This document shows, piece after piece, positions 1 through 12,168 of a stretch of DNA of 64,000 nt; position 1 is the stretch's first letter, and each line of letters opens with the position of its first letter. The translations under genes and the position numbers were made by a program. The notes beneath the pieces were generated by a model. It did not search any database, had not been told where the DNA came from, and saw only the letters and a program-made list of their open reading frames with translations. Origin of the DNA: Plumapathes pennacea (Eukaryota > Cnidaria > Anthozoa > Antipatharia > Myriopathidae); the NCBI GenBank assembly GCA_964036295.1, contig OZ038466.1:7156001-7220000 (forward strand), in the 5' to 3' direction.

Positions 1-3000
1 TTGTAAACTTTTAGCACGCGCATCGTGAGATATTAGAGCAAATTATGCACTAATTAATTCATCACACCTTTCGAGGAAAGGAGCACAGTTTAAGCTGCTA
101 TATCTCGCCAACGGATGAAGATAGATATGGAAAATGTATTGCAAAAAGTTTTCTTTTAGTCCAAGAAAGGTTTTCTGGAAGTTTCAAGAGTTTTCAATTT
201 TTGGCCAAAATCGGCAAAAAACCCTGTGCTATAGCCTTAGTATTTTGTCAAAATTCCAACATTTTTCGACCATCTCAGAATCGCATGAAACTTTCAGGAA
301 ACGTTCCTGGGACTATGCCGACAAAGTTTGCATAGTTTTTGTAAACTTTTAGCACGCGCATCGTGAGATATTAGAGCAAATTATGCACTAATTAATTCAT
401 CACACCTTTCGAGGAAAGGAGCACAGTTTAAGCTGCTATATCTCGCCAACGGATGAAGATAGATAAGGAAAATGTATTGCAAAAAGTTTTCTTATAGTCC
501 AAGGAAGGTTTCCTGAAAGTTTCAAAAGTTTTCAATTTTTGGCCAAAATCGGCAAAAATCCCTGTGCTATAGCCTTAGTATTTTGTCAAAATTCCAACAT
601 TTTTCGACCATCTCAGAATCGCATGAAACTTTCAGGAAACGTTCCTGGGACTATGCCGACAAAGTTTGCATAGTTTTTGTAAACTTTTAGCACGCGCATC
701 GTGAGATATTAGAGCAAATTATGCACTAATTAATTCATCACACCTTTCGAGGAAAGGAGCACAGTTTAAGCTGCTATATCTCGCCAACGGATGAAGATAG
801 ATATGGAAAATGTATTGCAAAAAGTCTTCTTATAGTCCAAGGAAGGTTTCCTGAAAGTTTCAAAAGTTTTCAATTTTTGGCCAAAATCGGCAAAAATCCC
901 TCTGCTATAGCCTTAGTATTTTGTCAAAATTCCAACATTTTTCGACCATCTCAGAATCGCATTATATTTTCAGGAAACGTTCCTAGGACTATGCCGACAA
1001 AGTTTGCATAGTTTTTGTAAACTTTTAGCACGCGCATCGTGAGATATTAGAGCAAATTATGCACTAATTAATTCATCACACCTTTCGAGGAAAGGAGCAC
1101 AGTTTAAGCTGCTATATCTCGCCAACGGATGAAGATAGATATGGAAAATGTATTGCAAAAAGTTTTCTTATAGTCCAAGGAAGGTTTCCTGAAAGTTTCA
1201 AGAGTTTTCAATTTTTGGCCAAAATCGGCACAAAACCCTGTGCTATAGCCTTAGCAATTTGTCAAAATTCCAACATTTTTCGACCATCTCAGAATCGCAT
1301 TAAACTTTCGGGAAACGTTCCTGGGACTATGCCGACAAAGTTTGCATAGTTTTTGTAAACTTTTAGCACGCGCATTGTGAGATATTAGAGCAAATTATGC
1401 ACTAATTAATTCATCACACCTTTCGAGGAAAGGAGCACAGTTTAAGCTGCTATATCTCGCCAACGGATGAAGATAGATAAGGAAAATGTATTGCAAAAAG
1501 TCTTCTTATAGTCCAAGGAAGGTTTCCTGAAAGTTTCAAGAGTTTTCAATTTTTGGCCAAAATCGGCAAAAATCCCTGTGCTATAGCCTTAGTATTTTGT
1601 CAAAATTCCAACATTTTTCGACCATCTCAGAATTGCATGAAACTTTCAGGAAACGTTCCTGGGACTATGCCGACAAAGTTTGCATAGTTTTTGTAAACTT
1701 TTAGCACGCGCATCGTGAGATATTAGAGCAAATTATGCACTAATTAATTCATCACACCTTTCGAGGAAAGGAGCACAGTTTAAGCTGCTATATCTCGCCA
1801 ACGGATGAAGATAAATATGGAAAATGTATTGCAAAAAGTTTTCTTATAGTCCAAGGAAGGTTTCCTGAAAGTTTCAAGAGTTTTCAATTTTTGGCCAAAA
1901 TCGGCACAAAACCCTGTGCTATAGCCTTAGCATTTTGTCAAAATTCCAACATTTTTCGACCATCTCAGAATCGCATTAAACTTTCGGGAAACGTTCCTGG
2001 GACTATGCCGACAAAGTTTGCATAGTTTTTGTAAACTTTTAGCACGCGCATTGTGAGATATTAGAGCAAATTATGCACTAATTAATTCATCACACCTTTC
2101 GAGGAAAGGAGCACAGTTTAAGCTGCTATATCTCGCCAACGGATGAAGATAGATATGGAAAATGTATTGCAAAAAGTCTTCTTATAGTCCAAGGAAGGTT
2201 TCCTGAAAGTTTCAAGAGTTTTCAATTTTTGGCCAAAATCGGCAAAAATCCCTGTGCTATAGCCTTAGTATTTTGTCAAAATTCCAACATTTTTCGACCA
2301 TCTCAGAATTGCATGAAACTTTCAGGAAACGTTCCTAGGACTATGCCGACAAAGTTTGCATAGTTTTTGTAAACTTTCAGCACGCGCATCGTGAGATATT
2401 AGAGCAAATTATGCACTAATTAATTCATCACACCTTTCGAGGAAAGGAGCACAGTTTAAGCTGCTATATCTCGCCAACGGATGAAGATAGATAAGGAAAA
2501 TGTATTGCAAAAAGTTTTCTTATAGTCCAAGGAAGGTTTCCTGGAAGTTTCAAGAGTTTTCAATTTTTGGCCAAAATCGGCAAAAAACCCTGTGCTATAG
2601 CCTTAGTATTTTGTCAAAATTCCAACATTTTTCGACCATCTCAGAATCGCATGAAACTTTCAGGAAACGTTCCTGGGACTATGCCGACAAAGTTTGCATA
2701 GTTTTTGTAAACTTTTAGCACGCGCATCGTGAGATATTAGAGCAATTTATGCACTAATTAATTCATCACACCTTTCGAGGAAAGGAGCACAGTTTAAGCT
2801 GCTATATCTCGCCAACGGATGAAGATAGATATGGAAAATGTATTGCAAAAAGTCTTCTTATAGTCCGAGGAAGGTTTCCTGAAAGTTTCAAGAGTTTTCA
2901 ATTTTTGGCCAAAATCGGCACAAAACCCTGTGCTATAGCCTTAGTATTTTGTCAAAATTCCAACATTTTTCGACCATCTCAGAATCGCATGAAACTTTCA

Positions 3001-4746
3001 GGAAACGTTCCTGGGACTATGCCGACAAAGTTTGCATAATTTTTGTAAACTTTTAGCACGCGCATCGTGAGATATTAGAGCAAATTATGCACTAATTAAT
3101 TCATCACACCTTTCGAGGAAAGGAGCACAGTTTAATCTGCTATATCTCGCCAACGGATGAAGATAGATAAAGAAAATGTATTGCAAAAAGTTTTCTTATA
3201 GTCCAAGGAAGGTTTCCTGGAAGTTTCAAGAGTTTTCAATTTTTGGCCAAAATCGGCAAAAAACCCTGTGCTATAGCCTTAGTATTTTGTCAAAATTCCA
3301 ACATTTTTCGACCATCTCAGAATTGCATGAAACTTTCAGTAAACGTTCCTGGGACTATGCCGACAAAGTTTGCATAGTTTTTGTAAACTTTTAGCACGCG
3401 CATCGTGAGATATTAGAGCAAATTATGCACTAATTAATTCATCACACCTTTCGAGGAAAGGAGCACAGTTTAAGCTGCTATATCTCGCCAACGGATGAAG
3501 ATAGATATGGAAAATGTATTGCAAAAAGTCTTCTTATAGTCCAAGGAAGGTTTCCTGAAAGTTTCAAGAGTTTTCAATTTTTGGCCAAAATCGGCAAAAA
3601 ACCCTGTGCTATAGCCTTAGTATTTTGTCAAAGTTCCAACATTTTTCGACCATCTCAGAATCGCATGAAACTTTCAGGAAACGTTCCTGGGACTATGCCG
3701 ACAAAGTTTGCATAGTTTTTGTAAACTTTTAGCACGCGCATCGTGAGATATTAGAGCAAATTATGCACTAATTAATTCATCACACCTTTCGAGGAAAGGA
3801 GCACAGTTTAAGCTGCTATATCTCGCCAACGGATGAAGATAGATATGGAAAATGTATTGCAAAAAGTTTTCTTATAGTCCAAGGAAGGTTTCCTGAAAGT
3901 TTCAAGAGTTTTCAATTTTTGGCCAAAATCGGCACAAAACCCTGTGCTATAGCCTTAGTATTTTGTCAAAATTCCAACATTTTTCGACCATCTCAGAATC
4001 GCATGAAACTTTCAGGAAACGTTCCTGGGACTATGCCGACAAAGTTTGCATAGTTTTTGTAAACTTTTAGCACGCGCATCGTGAGATATTAGAGCAAATT
4101 ATGCACTAATTAATTCATCACACCTTTCGAGGAAAGGAGCACAGTTTAAGCTGCTATATCTCGCCAACGGATGAAGATAGATATGGAAAATGTATTGCAA
4201 AAAGTTTTCTTATAGTCCAAGGAAGGTTTCCTGAAAGTTTCAAGAGTTTTCAATTTTTGGCCAAAATCGGCAAAAAACCCTGTGCTATAGCCTTAGTATT
4301 TTGTCAAAATTCCAACATTTTTCGACCATCTCAGAATTGCATGAAACTTTCAGGAAACGTTCCTGGGACTATGCCGACAAAGTTTGCATAGTTTTTGTAA
4401 ACTTTTAGCACGCGCATCGTGAGATATTAGAGCAAATTATGCACTATTTAATTCATCACACCTTTCGAGGAAAGGAGCACAGTTTAAGCTGCTATATCTC
4501 GCCAACGGATGAAGATAGATAAGTAAAATGTATTGCAAAAAGTTTTCTTATAGTCCAAGGAAGGTTTCCTGAAAGTTTCAAGAGTTTTCAATTTTTGGCC
4601 AAAATCGGGAAAAAACCCTGTGCTATAGCCTTAGTATTTTGTCAAAATTCCAACATTTTTCGACCATCTCAGAATCGCATGAAACTTTCAGGAAACGTTC
4701 CTAGGGGTATGCCGACGGGTTTTGCATAGTTTTTGTAAACTTTTAG
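1..4746. repeat. 338-bp satellite array, about 14 copies
   Basis: A head-to-tail tandem array. The landmark CACGCGCAT recurs at 15, 353, 691, 1029, 1367, 1705, 2043, 2381 and so on to 4409, an exact 338-bp spacing. Copies differ by only a few substitutions. Units starting near 1029 and 1705 share linked variants (TTAAACTTTCGGG plus a following CGCATTGTGAG), so part of the array moved as 676-bp dimers. 338 is not a multiple of 3, so no frame reads through; the 72-codon ORFs near 134, 2500 and 3176 are chance ORFs within single units. The array is cut by the left window edge, so its full size is unknown. Family not recognised. Confidence 0.97.
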
Positions 4747-5075
4747 CCCGCGCGTCGTGAGAAATTAGAGCCAATTACAGCAAATCATGCACTAATTAAA
4801 ACATCACACCTTTCGAGCAAGGGAGCCAATCTCAAGCTGCTATATTTCGCCAGCGGATGAAGATTGATAAAGCAACTGTATTGCAAAAAGTCTTGCTTTA
4901 GTCCAATAAAGATTTCTTGAAAGTTTCCAGAGTTTTCAATTTTTGACCAAAATCGGCAAAAAAAACCCTGTGTTATAGTCTTAGTATTTTGTCAAAATCC
5001 GGTCTTTTCTCGACCCTCTGAGAATCGCATGAAACTTTTAGGAATCGTTCCTGGGACCATGCCTGCCGGGTGATT
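4747..5075. repeat. Diverged terminal copy of the 338-bp satellite
   Basis: This copy aligns along its length with the array unit but carries many more substitutions than any other copy, plus a small insertion near 4775 (ATTACAGCAAATC). Similarity fades around 5070, next to the motif TCAAGTGTGAACGCGCG. Higher divergence at the array edge is what is expected when unequal exchange homogenises the interior and not the ends. Confidence 0.85.
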
Positions 5076-5323
5076 TTTTGTTTGAAATTTACTCAAGTGT
5101 GAACGCGCGGCGTTGCGAACTGTGTGCGATCTTAGTACCGATCTCAGTACGAATCTCAGAACCGATCCATGTTTGAACGGTCCCTTAGATTCTAAACAAT
5201 AAGCGTGCCAAACCGGCTTGACAACATTTGCACAAGTTTCATTCCATCGTGCACAGCAGCCATTTGTGAGAAGGCTCTGACGAAGTAGGACGCGTTTCGT
5301 GAGAAGAACTTAGAAGACCTAAA
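5076..5323. other. Unique DNA next to the satellite, possible promoter region
   Basis: A short stretch that is less AT-rich than its surroundings, with several CG dinucleotides and small direct repeats of the type CGATCTCAGTAC / CGAATCTCAGAAC (about 5128-5165). It precedes an ATG in good context (AAAATGGCGG at 5324). No TATA box is convincing. A promoter is only a possibility. Confidence 0.25.
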
Positions 5324-5776
5324 ATGGCGGAGCAAACGAAAGTCAGACTTTCTGGTATCACTCAATTGAAACTTGCGACGTACGAACGGACAAAACGAAA
5401 CGAACGTACGCTTAGCTTCTGTATGTCTTGTTTGAAACATTCCAGGTTATTCAATACATTGCTCTCTTTTCTTGCAGTGCGTTCACGCCACGTAGCTTCA
5501 GGACATGTGGAAAAGAAACATGGCACATGGGGAATATTTAGCTGGAGGATTATGGCTTCAATATGGAAGACGACTGAACAAAATATATTAGCAGCAAACC
5601 GTAAGCTCGAATATGTTAATAATATTCTACAGTCGTATGACATTTATAATGTATGTCATATATTTGTCTTCGAAAGAGGTGTTCCAAACGTTTTTAGGCA
5701 GTTAAGTTCGCTCGAAGATTTTCCTTTACTTGAATTCACGAACAAGAACGATTTTAAACGCGAGGACACTTTTTGA
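5324..5776 (+). CDS. Unrecognised 150-codon ORF, possibly part of a spliced gene
   Basis: The ORF starts at an ATG in a favourable context (CTAAAATGGCGG) and encodes 150 residues that I do not recognise. A strong acceptor-like site (CTCTCTTTTCTTGCAG ending near 5476) lies inside it and a donor-like CGTAAGC near 5599. The region could therefore hold small exons in another frame; one such frame starts ATGTGGAAAAGAAAC near 5504 and soon stops. There is no domain, signal peptide or neighbouring exon to support either reading. It may be a chance ORF. Confidence 0.2.
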   Translation: MAEQTKVRLSGITQLKLATYERTKRNERTLSFCMSCLKHSRLFNTLLSFLAVRSRHVASGHVEKKHGTWGIFSWRIMASIWKTTEQNILAANRKLEYVNNILQSYDIYNVCHIFVFERGVPNVFRQLSSLEDFPLLEFTNKNDFKREDTF

Positions 5777-8423
5777 ATTTGTTTTACTATTACTACCGTA
5801 CTTCGGGCAAAACCCGATTTACCGCTGTCTGTCACATACGTGTGAACTACAGTTTTTTGCAAGAGAAGGTGGTTATTTAAAATGGCTGTATTTGACCTTT
5901 GAAAATTTTTGTCTTCAAAACTGCTGTATTTAGTCGCCGTCGGGTTCATCTTTGCAAAGTTTTGTACAATATTTTTCTTGTCGCTTTCAAATTCGGGTGC
6001 ACCAGTTTCTCCCGACTTGACGAGTAAACCGTGACTACCCTAATAGGTTTATTTGGAACACCTCAAGCTATTATCATTCTTTTTTGCAGATGCTGTTAGT
6101 TATATACCCTTCAGAAATCGAAAGTCCACACTCGTTTTCTCGCACAGGAATTTTATTAAATTATTTTACGAGAATTTTGATCTGACTTTCTTAGCTTTTC
6201 AAGGCAAAGAAATGAAGAGTATTTCGCGGCAGAAGTATTACAGTTGTGGGAGTTTCGTTTTGGGCAAGTTTTACATCCTGTTGTTTCGTGTTTCGTATAT
6301 TTTTGAAGGGTATATCTTTACCTAGTACGACCTGAAATTTAAAGGACTTTGCGTATTCAAATAGGAACAATTTTACGCTGCAAATCTGCTCGGAAGCCAA
6401 ACAACAGTTTTGTGTCTTCTCTGATTCATTTGCGCCACAATTTTGGTGGCCTGACTAAATTGTCTCATCTGAAGTTTTTCCAGGTCGTGGCTTTTTCTTC
6501 GAATTGTCAGGCGTGCCAGAGTTTAGGTTTGTGCATTTTTTGGGTTAGAACTGTTTAGTTTGTGGCAATTTCAAATCGATTTTACTTGCGAAAACTAATG
6601 TATTCATTGTCATTTGCGAGCAGTGTGCATTTCTCTTCCTCTATCTTAGTTTATCAGACGATGCCTTCGGCTAAGTACCTACTTGTAGTCTTCTTTCGAT
6701 TATGTACACTGTTCATTGATGTGCTTAATAAATACGTCTGTCGGTCTGTTTGTGGGTGCGTCACATTTAAAAGTTATTTCATGCCTCAAATATATTTTGC
6801 TTTCACTGTCGAGGGAAATAAATTGACTGTTTCCATTTTCGGTAGAGATTTGGTGAATCAGAACCGCGGGAATTGAACAGCAATTCCCCACCAAATTTTA
6901 TTGACAGAGGCATGATGTAACTTTATATGTGATGCATTGGATGCATCATTTCACATATACACCGTCCATTTGGCGCGCGCTTTTTAAACTTTACATGGCG
7001 GGGATTGTTGCACGGAGCAACTGATGCAGGCAATCGGTGTCTGTTTTCTTTCGCGAAGGCTCTAAAAGCGTAGTCGGTGTATTTTGAAATGTTTGTAGCC
7101 TTTAGCTTTTTAGTGAAGGACTTCTAGTTTGATGCTCGAAGACTTGATATAATGTACATGAATATGTAATATGCAGTATAACATGCAAAACTTGTTTTAT
7201 AATTAAAGATTACATAAGACCATAATGCTTTTCAAATTTTATTGACGTCACATTCAGAGTGTATATAAGTAAATTTTCCGCTAGGGGTGGTTGGTCGGGG
7301 TTAGCGGACGGCTACAGCTATGGTCACATTTTTTTGCTTACCTAATGAGGTTAATGATCGGACTTTGAAACAGCAAGAGTAATAGAGTTGTTCTAGTTCT
7401 GTAGTCTCTTGTACTACTACACTGTTACAACTACTATTACTATTTCTACTTCAAAGCCCATCCGACATCCTAGTAGTAAGAAAAGTAAACTGAAGGAGAG
7501 GCTCTGAGAAACGGAAAGCTTAAACGCGAAGAAAAAAATTTTACATTGCATCCGTTCATGAAAAGTTCGGCGCCTGAAGTTGGCATAAGTCTTCAGTCAA
7601 ATCAAGAATTGGAGCCAAAATGAAAGACGTTTCTCAGAGCCTCCCATTCTAAATAGTTTTTGAAATAGGGAGGGAAAGTATTCCCTTGCTTCTAATAAAT
7701 ACGTGCAATATGAGATATGGTTGTTGAATCACTAGAAAATCATAAAGGTAGAATAGAAGTTTTAGCTTCCTATCAAATTGTTCAAATGGCTGCTATTTGG
7801 CCAGCAAACCCGAAGTCAGAATGTAAAGAAAATCTGTGCAATTAGAAAAACAACGTTGCAATTGACCATCGCAAAGTTCCATTTGACATTTGCGAATAAC
7901 CAATTTAGCAAGATTCCTATCTTGAACGCAAAGTCCCATTTGAAATTTCTCGTTCCTATTTCAGGATTGCAAAAATCCATTTGAAATTTGTGATTAAATT
8001 TTCAGTGACTCGAAAGAAACAACCATATCCCATTACATGCACAAATCAAGCATACTAAAATGACTGCAATGCCGTTGAGGCGAAACTAGACACGATAAAG
8101 AAACCACGGAGAAACCATTTCGATAAGAACAGATGAATTTTTGTATTCGTTTCCCAAGAGAAAAACGCACGAGAAACCGTTTCGTAAGAAAAGAAAACAC
8201 TCCGTTCGCTCAGCTTGCATTTGAATATGAAATAAACCAACAGAATAGCACATAACAGAAAAACATGAGCTAATACCGTAAATCCTCGGCTGTTACGTTA
8301 AAAATCTCGCGGGTTTGCAGTCATTTAAAGTAAGCTTGACTAACTACGAAATGAGGTGTCTCGAAAGAACATACACTTGGCTTGAAGCACTGATTTCCAG
8401 CAAATCATAACGGCATTTATATA
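5777..8423. other. Non-coding, AT-rich; small inverted repeats only
   Basis: No exon or RNA gene recognised. A short imperfect hairpin at about 6923-6960 pairs TATATGTGATGCAT with ATGCATCATTTCACATATA. A pair of inverted 14-16-bp segments (GGCTCTGAGAAAC near 7500 and GTTTCTCAGAGCC near 7629) brackets about 110 bp and may be a tiny foldback element. The ORFs of 60-104 codons here show no family features. Confidence 0.6.
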
Positions 8424-8587
8424 AACAATAAACTACTTTTGGCAAGGAAATATGCACGGATAATTGTCCGAGGATATTATCTGTCCCGAGAAGCGAACAG
8501 TTGTGGCAACTGTGAGCTTCGAGGAACAGATAATGTCCAAGGACAATTATCCGTGCATATTTCCGAAGCCAAAAGTAGTTTATTGTC
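8424..8587. mobile_element. Foldback (palindromic) element
   Basis: Left arm 8424-8494 and right arm 8516-8587 are near-complete reverse complements of about 70 bp (shared core AAATATGCACGGATAATTG on the left; CAATTATCCGTGCATATTT on the right). They are separated by a 21-base loop that itself contains CAGTTG-TGG-CAACTG. The single strand could fold almost entirely into one hairpin of about 160 nt. No protein is encoded. This is typical of a MITE or foldback transposon remnant. It is much longer than a normal pre-miRNA hairpin, so a small-RNA role is only a side possibility. Confidence 0.8.
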
Positions 8588-8593
8588 TTTATT

Positions 8594-8905
8594 ATCCTTC
8601 AAATATTTCCTCTCGCAGCGCAAATAATGGCGCGGGGACTGTGAAGGTTTTTGGTGCTTTCTGGTGCTTTCTGGAACTGCTTTTTCGACCAATAAATTGA
8701 TGTCCCCCTCGGTAGTCCATCTCGTAATGGGTTTTTGTGATTGATATATAAAATTGTGTTCGGATATTGTCAATAAACAGCGTTTGTTCGCCAGGCGGGG
8801 GTTATTCGCTGATAACGTCCGCTCGTGAGCGGACGTTATTCGGTCACGTGTCACGATTCCACCAATCACGCGCGGGAGGAAATATTTGATGGGTCATATT
8901 GACAA
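8594..8905. mobile_element. Second inverted-repeat element with a central palindrome
   Basis: The outer arms CAAATATTTCCTCTCGC (about 8600) and GCGGGAGGAAATATTTG (about 8875) are inverted. Further out both sides carry similar TATTGTC / GACAATA stretches. Inside, 8813-8840 is a 13-bp-arm palindrome (ATAACGTCCGCTC, GT, GAGCGGACGTTAT). It lies directly beside the foldback at 8424-8587, so the two could be parts of one composite non-autonomous element. No coding capacity. Confidence 0.6.
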
Positions 8906-9418
8906 TATTTTTGGGTGAACACATTGAATGTTGAATTCAAATAACATAAAGGAATGTCCGTTTAAGCCAAATAATCGTTGAATCTGGACTGACCGAAATG
9001 GATACTTGTGACACGAGAAAAAACGCGAACCCCGAAAACTTGTCGAAACACCTCATTGCAGTAACAAATGTACCAGGCTGATAAGTTCCATGCATCATAA
9101 AATAACTGTTTTGGAGATGGGCAATTTGTTCGAAGCAAAGAAACGACGCGAAGCTCCGCTTTGTAAAATAAAACCCAGTACGTTTGTTGAAAATATAAAT
9201 CAAAGTTAGTCAGCAATTTTATCAGTATGGAAATGCATGTTACAGATCAGCCTCCGTAAACCCGTATCAACTTAATAAAAAATAGTAAGTCCTACTTTGC
9301 CGTAGTCTGGCACTTGTGTCCTTGCAGGAACCACTGCTTGTTACCATCCATGCTCGTCTATTTCTCCATCCCAACAGTCCATTTCTCCATTCCACCCCGA
9401 TCGTTGCTTGAGCTGTGT

Positions 9419-9449
<31 letters not shown>

Positions 9450-10010
9450 CGCAATTCTGTAAGCTAACAATGTCTTTTGACTAGGTTAAATGTACACGTA
9501 CTGACTGATATGAAACCCTAAACGTACTGCGAAGGCAGTAAACTCGAAACTCGTCTCCTCGTGTATCGATACTCAAGTGTAGTTTTGCTCAGTTGCCCTC
9601 GACTCTGCACTTTATCTTTGTCCTTAAGTCAAAGAAAACGTTCCGTCAGCTAACGCCATCTTCTAGGCAAAACAAATAGCAGGAATGAACACGAAACGTA
9701 CCGAATATTTCGACATCAAGAAGTACTCGACAACAACAACGTCGAAATAATGGTATACAGAAAGGTGTCACAGTCTCTCCTCGGGCCAAAGAGACTGTGA
9801 CGTAAATAAACATGCAACAGTAAAGTAAAATTAGGGTAATTATATTCATGTATGTGAAGTCTTTGCTAGCTTTCGTTAAACTCTCTTCCTTAATATGTCG
9901 ACCTCCGTCGAGGAATTATGTGCCGATCAATTGAAAACGTCACCACCCCTCCCTTTGCCCGGGGAGGCGGAAATTTGACAGAACGCTCTGTCCCTGCAGT
10001 GCGGAATTCC
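8906..10010. other. Non-coding, with poly(A) run and a hairpin
   Basis: No gene recognised. A 29-base A run occupies 9421-9449. A perfect 12-bp hairpin occurs at 9767-9778 / 9790-9801 (GTCACAGTCTCT and its complement around an 11-base loop). The ORFs of up to about 88 codons have no recognisable features; one of them (around 9267-9470, minus) is a poly-Phe artefact of the A run. Confidence 0.6.
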
Positions 10011-10398
10011 CGGGGGGGGGGGGGGGGGTACTCAATAGGAATTTGGGTAGGGCTCTATAAAACCCTGACCCTATTCAAGACACAAAAATGGAAATTTTGC
10101 TACCCTGTCTAAGACAAAGTGCTCTAATTTGATACCCTGTTCAAGACTAAGTTTAGATAAGTTAGCCTGCGTTGCATGCGTTTCCACAGGAGTATACGAA
10201 GAAATGGCGCGAAAATGGCGAGAGCAAAAATGGTTGAGGGGGGAGGGGAAGAGGAAAAAATCTTCGGAAAATAACCCTGTTTAAGACACAAAAATGTAAA
10301 ATTTGATACCCTGTTTAAGACAGAAGACCCTGAAAATGATACCCTATCGGGCGGAACATCCCTATATAGGAAATATATGGGAGTACCCCCCACGGGCG
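10011..10398. mobile_element. MITE-like element with G-rich inverted ends
   Basis: The left end is CCC followed by a 17-G run and TACTC (to about 10033). The right end, GAGTACCCCCCACGGG (about 10381-10396), is its inverted counterpart. The interior holds several direct copies of a motif like GATACCCTGTTTAAGAC in slightly different forms (about 10080-10330). No ORF encodes a transposase. The G run on the left is probably a slippage expansion of the original shorter G tract. Confidence 0.6.
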
Positions 10399-11651
10399 GA
10401 ATTTGAGTTGTTTGTTGACTTTTCGAAATGATCAGCGCATTACAAACTACTATAAATGCAATAACCGCATATACAAATTCGATCGAGTTTATTTTTCTGG
10501 TAAACTAAATATGCTTCCTGTGAAAGAAAACCTATCACGTGCAGTGACTAAAGATTTGTTTCGCTTAAATAATCCATATAATCGTATATTAAATTGTTGA
10601 GGCTAGTCTGAAAAGGCTTTCAATCCTTTGATGCGACCGAAACATTATGAAAACCTATCGATATACAGGACGTACCACTATCAGAAGTGAAGCGAAGAAA
10701 TGCCGTCTATACAACTGAAACTCAAATTGATTATCCATTCGCACACAAGAGGTAAATCCGATAATATTTTCATCTGTACTACATTAAATATGAAATAGAG
10801 AATGCAGTGTTAGTGAAACTCAAACGTGTCATTGAAATCCTGCAAGTAGAGACTACCTTCATGCAACACGAGTCGCTTGTGTACTATTCGAAATTATTGT
10901 TATTTACTATTGGAAATTACGCGTGAGAAAATTTGGTTTGGAAACTGGAACAAGATACAGGCCGGATACACAAGAAAGAGAAGACACAGTTTCATGGATC
11001 TCTAAACTCAAAGCAGCACAAATAAGCCTTTAATGGCCATGAGCAATGAGAAGGCGAGACTTAATTACCAGAAAAGCATAGGTTCCCAGAGATAAAGGTG
11101 CTCGAGGATGCAGTAAACACTGCTCAGAAGTATAACTATCCCTATTGTCATCGATGGTTTTTGAAAACAAGTCACTCCACAGCGTACAAAACAAATTAAA
11201 ACTCTGCTGCCACTGTAAATCAAGTAAGTTTGACGGCCAGCAAAAGTGTACATGTCATTCCTTGATGTCAGAAAAAGATTCCATAAAACCTCCCACTAGC
11301 TTGCAGTATAAAATGCTATTAAATGATGGACAGACCCATACTCAGCGACTACCGTATGAAAATATTACTGCTATAATTTGGCTGTGTGCATTATACTTTC
11401 TCACATATTTATTTTAAATACATATTATTTATTATCTCTAATATTTTTAATTCTTGTATACAGTGTATTGTATGTGGCCCGTTTGGCCTCACTTGTTTAA
11501 ATTACCTGTTCAGTCAAATAACTATTACCACTACTACTACTGTACGTATAACATGCAGGGTTTGGAAGAGATTACATTTACCAAGAGTGATCAGAGAATA
11601 CGTCAAACAACAACAACTCACTTTAGTTCATTTCTGCGATGCTGACACAGT
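10399..11651. other. Non-coding, nothing recognised
   Basis: AT-rich DNA with scattered ORFs of 62-90 codons on both strands, none with a signal peptide, domain or splice context I can defend. No tandem or inverted repeat longer than about 12 bp was noticed. Confidence 0.5.
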
Positions 11652-11879
11652 ATGATGGATTTGCGACGATACTGTTTCGCTGTTAGCATGGTCGTCCTCT
11701 TTGTTTCAGCCACTGCCGACAGCGTGACACTTTCAACCAGTGAATTTCGACTCCCTGGTCATAATTGTCGCATAACAAACAGATTTTCGGCGATCTTGGC
11801 GTTCAATTCCATTGATAACAAACCGGGCCACCATTTTGTCTCGAGAGCTACAACCTCGTCCCCAGGGCCATCCGTGTGA
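11652..11879 (+). CDS. Short secretory-type ORF whose end overlaps a repeat
   Basis: A 75-codon ORF. The first residues (from the second Met: MDLRRYCFAVSMVVLF, then VSATADS) look like a cleavable signal peptide. The rest has no recognised domain. From about 11780 the DNA resembles 15837-15905 (shared CAGATTTTCGG and GGGCCAC-ATTTTGT blocks), and it ends in a hairpin at 11852-11897, so the C-terminal half is probably repeat-derived. It may be the first exon of a spliced gene with an unseen donor, a truncated gene, or chance. Confidence 0.25.
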   Translation: MMDLRRYCFAVSMVVLFVSATADSVTLSTSEFRLPGHNCRITNRFSAILAFNSIDNKPGHHFVSRATTSSPGPSV

Positions 11880-11897
11880 TAGCTGGGACGAGGTTGG
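11852..11897. repeat. Hairpin CAACCTCGTCCC / GGGACGAGGTTG
   Basis: The arms at 11852-11863 and 11886-11897 are perfect 12-bp reverse complements around a 22-base loop. Together with the similarity of the preceding 70 bp to 15837-15905 this suggests the end of a short interspersed element. Confidence 0.6.
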
Positions 11898-12085
11898 AAA
11901 TGTTTTTAGAAAAGTCCTAATTATTTCTCAAATTTCTTTCCAGATAGGTGAGAGCACTAAGATACGCCTAAGGTGGTAAAAAATATATGAATATATGAAA
12001 CAATCCATTCGTTCTCGTTCACCATTTTGCAAACCTGAGCCAGCAATCGCGATGTCAGCGATTGTAACTGTACTGCAAAAACCGC

Positions 12086-12135
12086 TGACACAACTCGAAC
12101 TCGAACTCAAACTCAAACTCGTATTTTGGCTGTTC

Positions 12136-12160
<25 letters not shown>
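12086..12160. repeat. Hexamer (CTCGAA/CTCAAA)n followed by a T25 run
   Basis: An imperfect hexanucleotide array (CTCGAACTCGAACTCAAA and onward, 12086-12120) is followed by a 25-base T run at about 12136-12160. Simple sequence about 280 bp upstream of the TDP2-like gene. Confidence 0.8.

Positions 12161-12168
<8 letters not shown>

Noticed and set aside
134..3394. Three 72-codon ORFs with the same protein
   Set aside because: They lie in single units of the 338-bp satellite and are broken in most copies by substitutions such as single-base changes.
8477..8869. 130-codon minus-strand ORF
   Set aside because: It runs through one arm and the loop of the foldback element and the neighbouring palindrome; no protein features.
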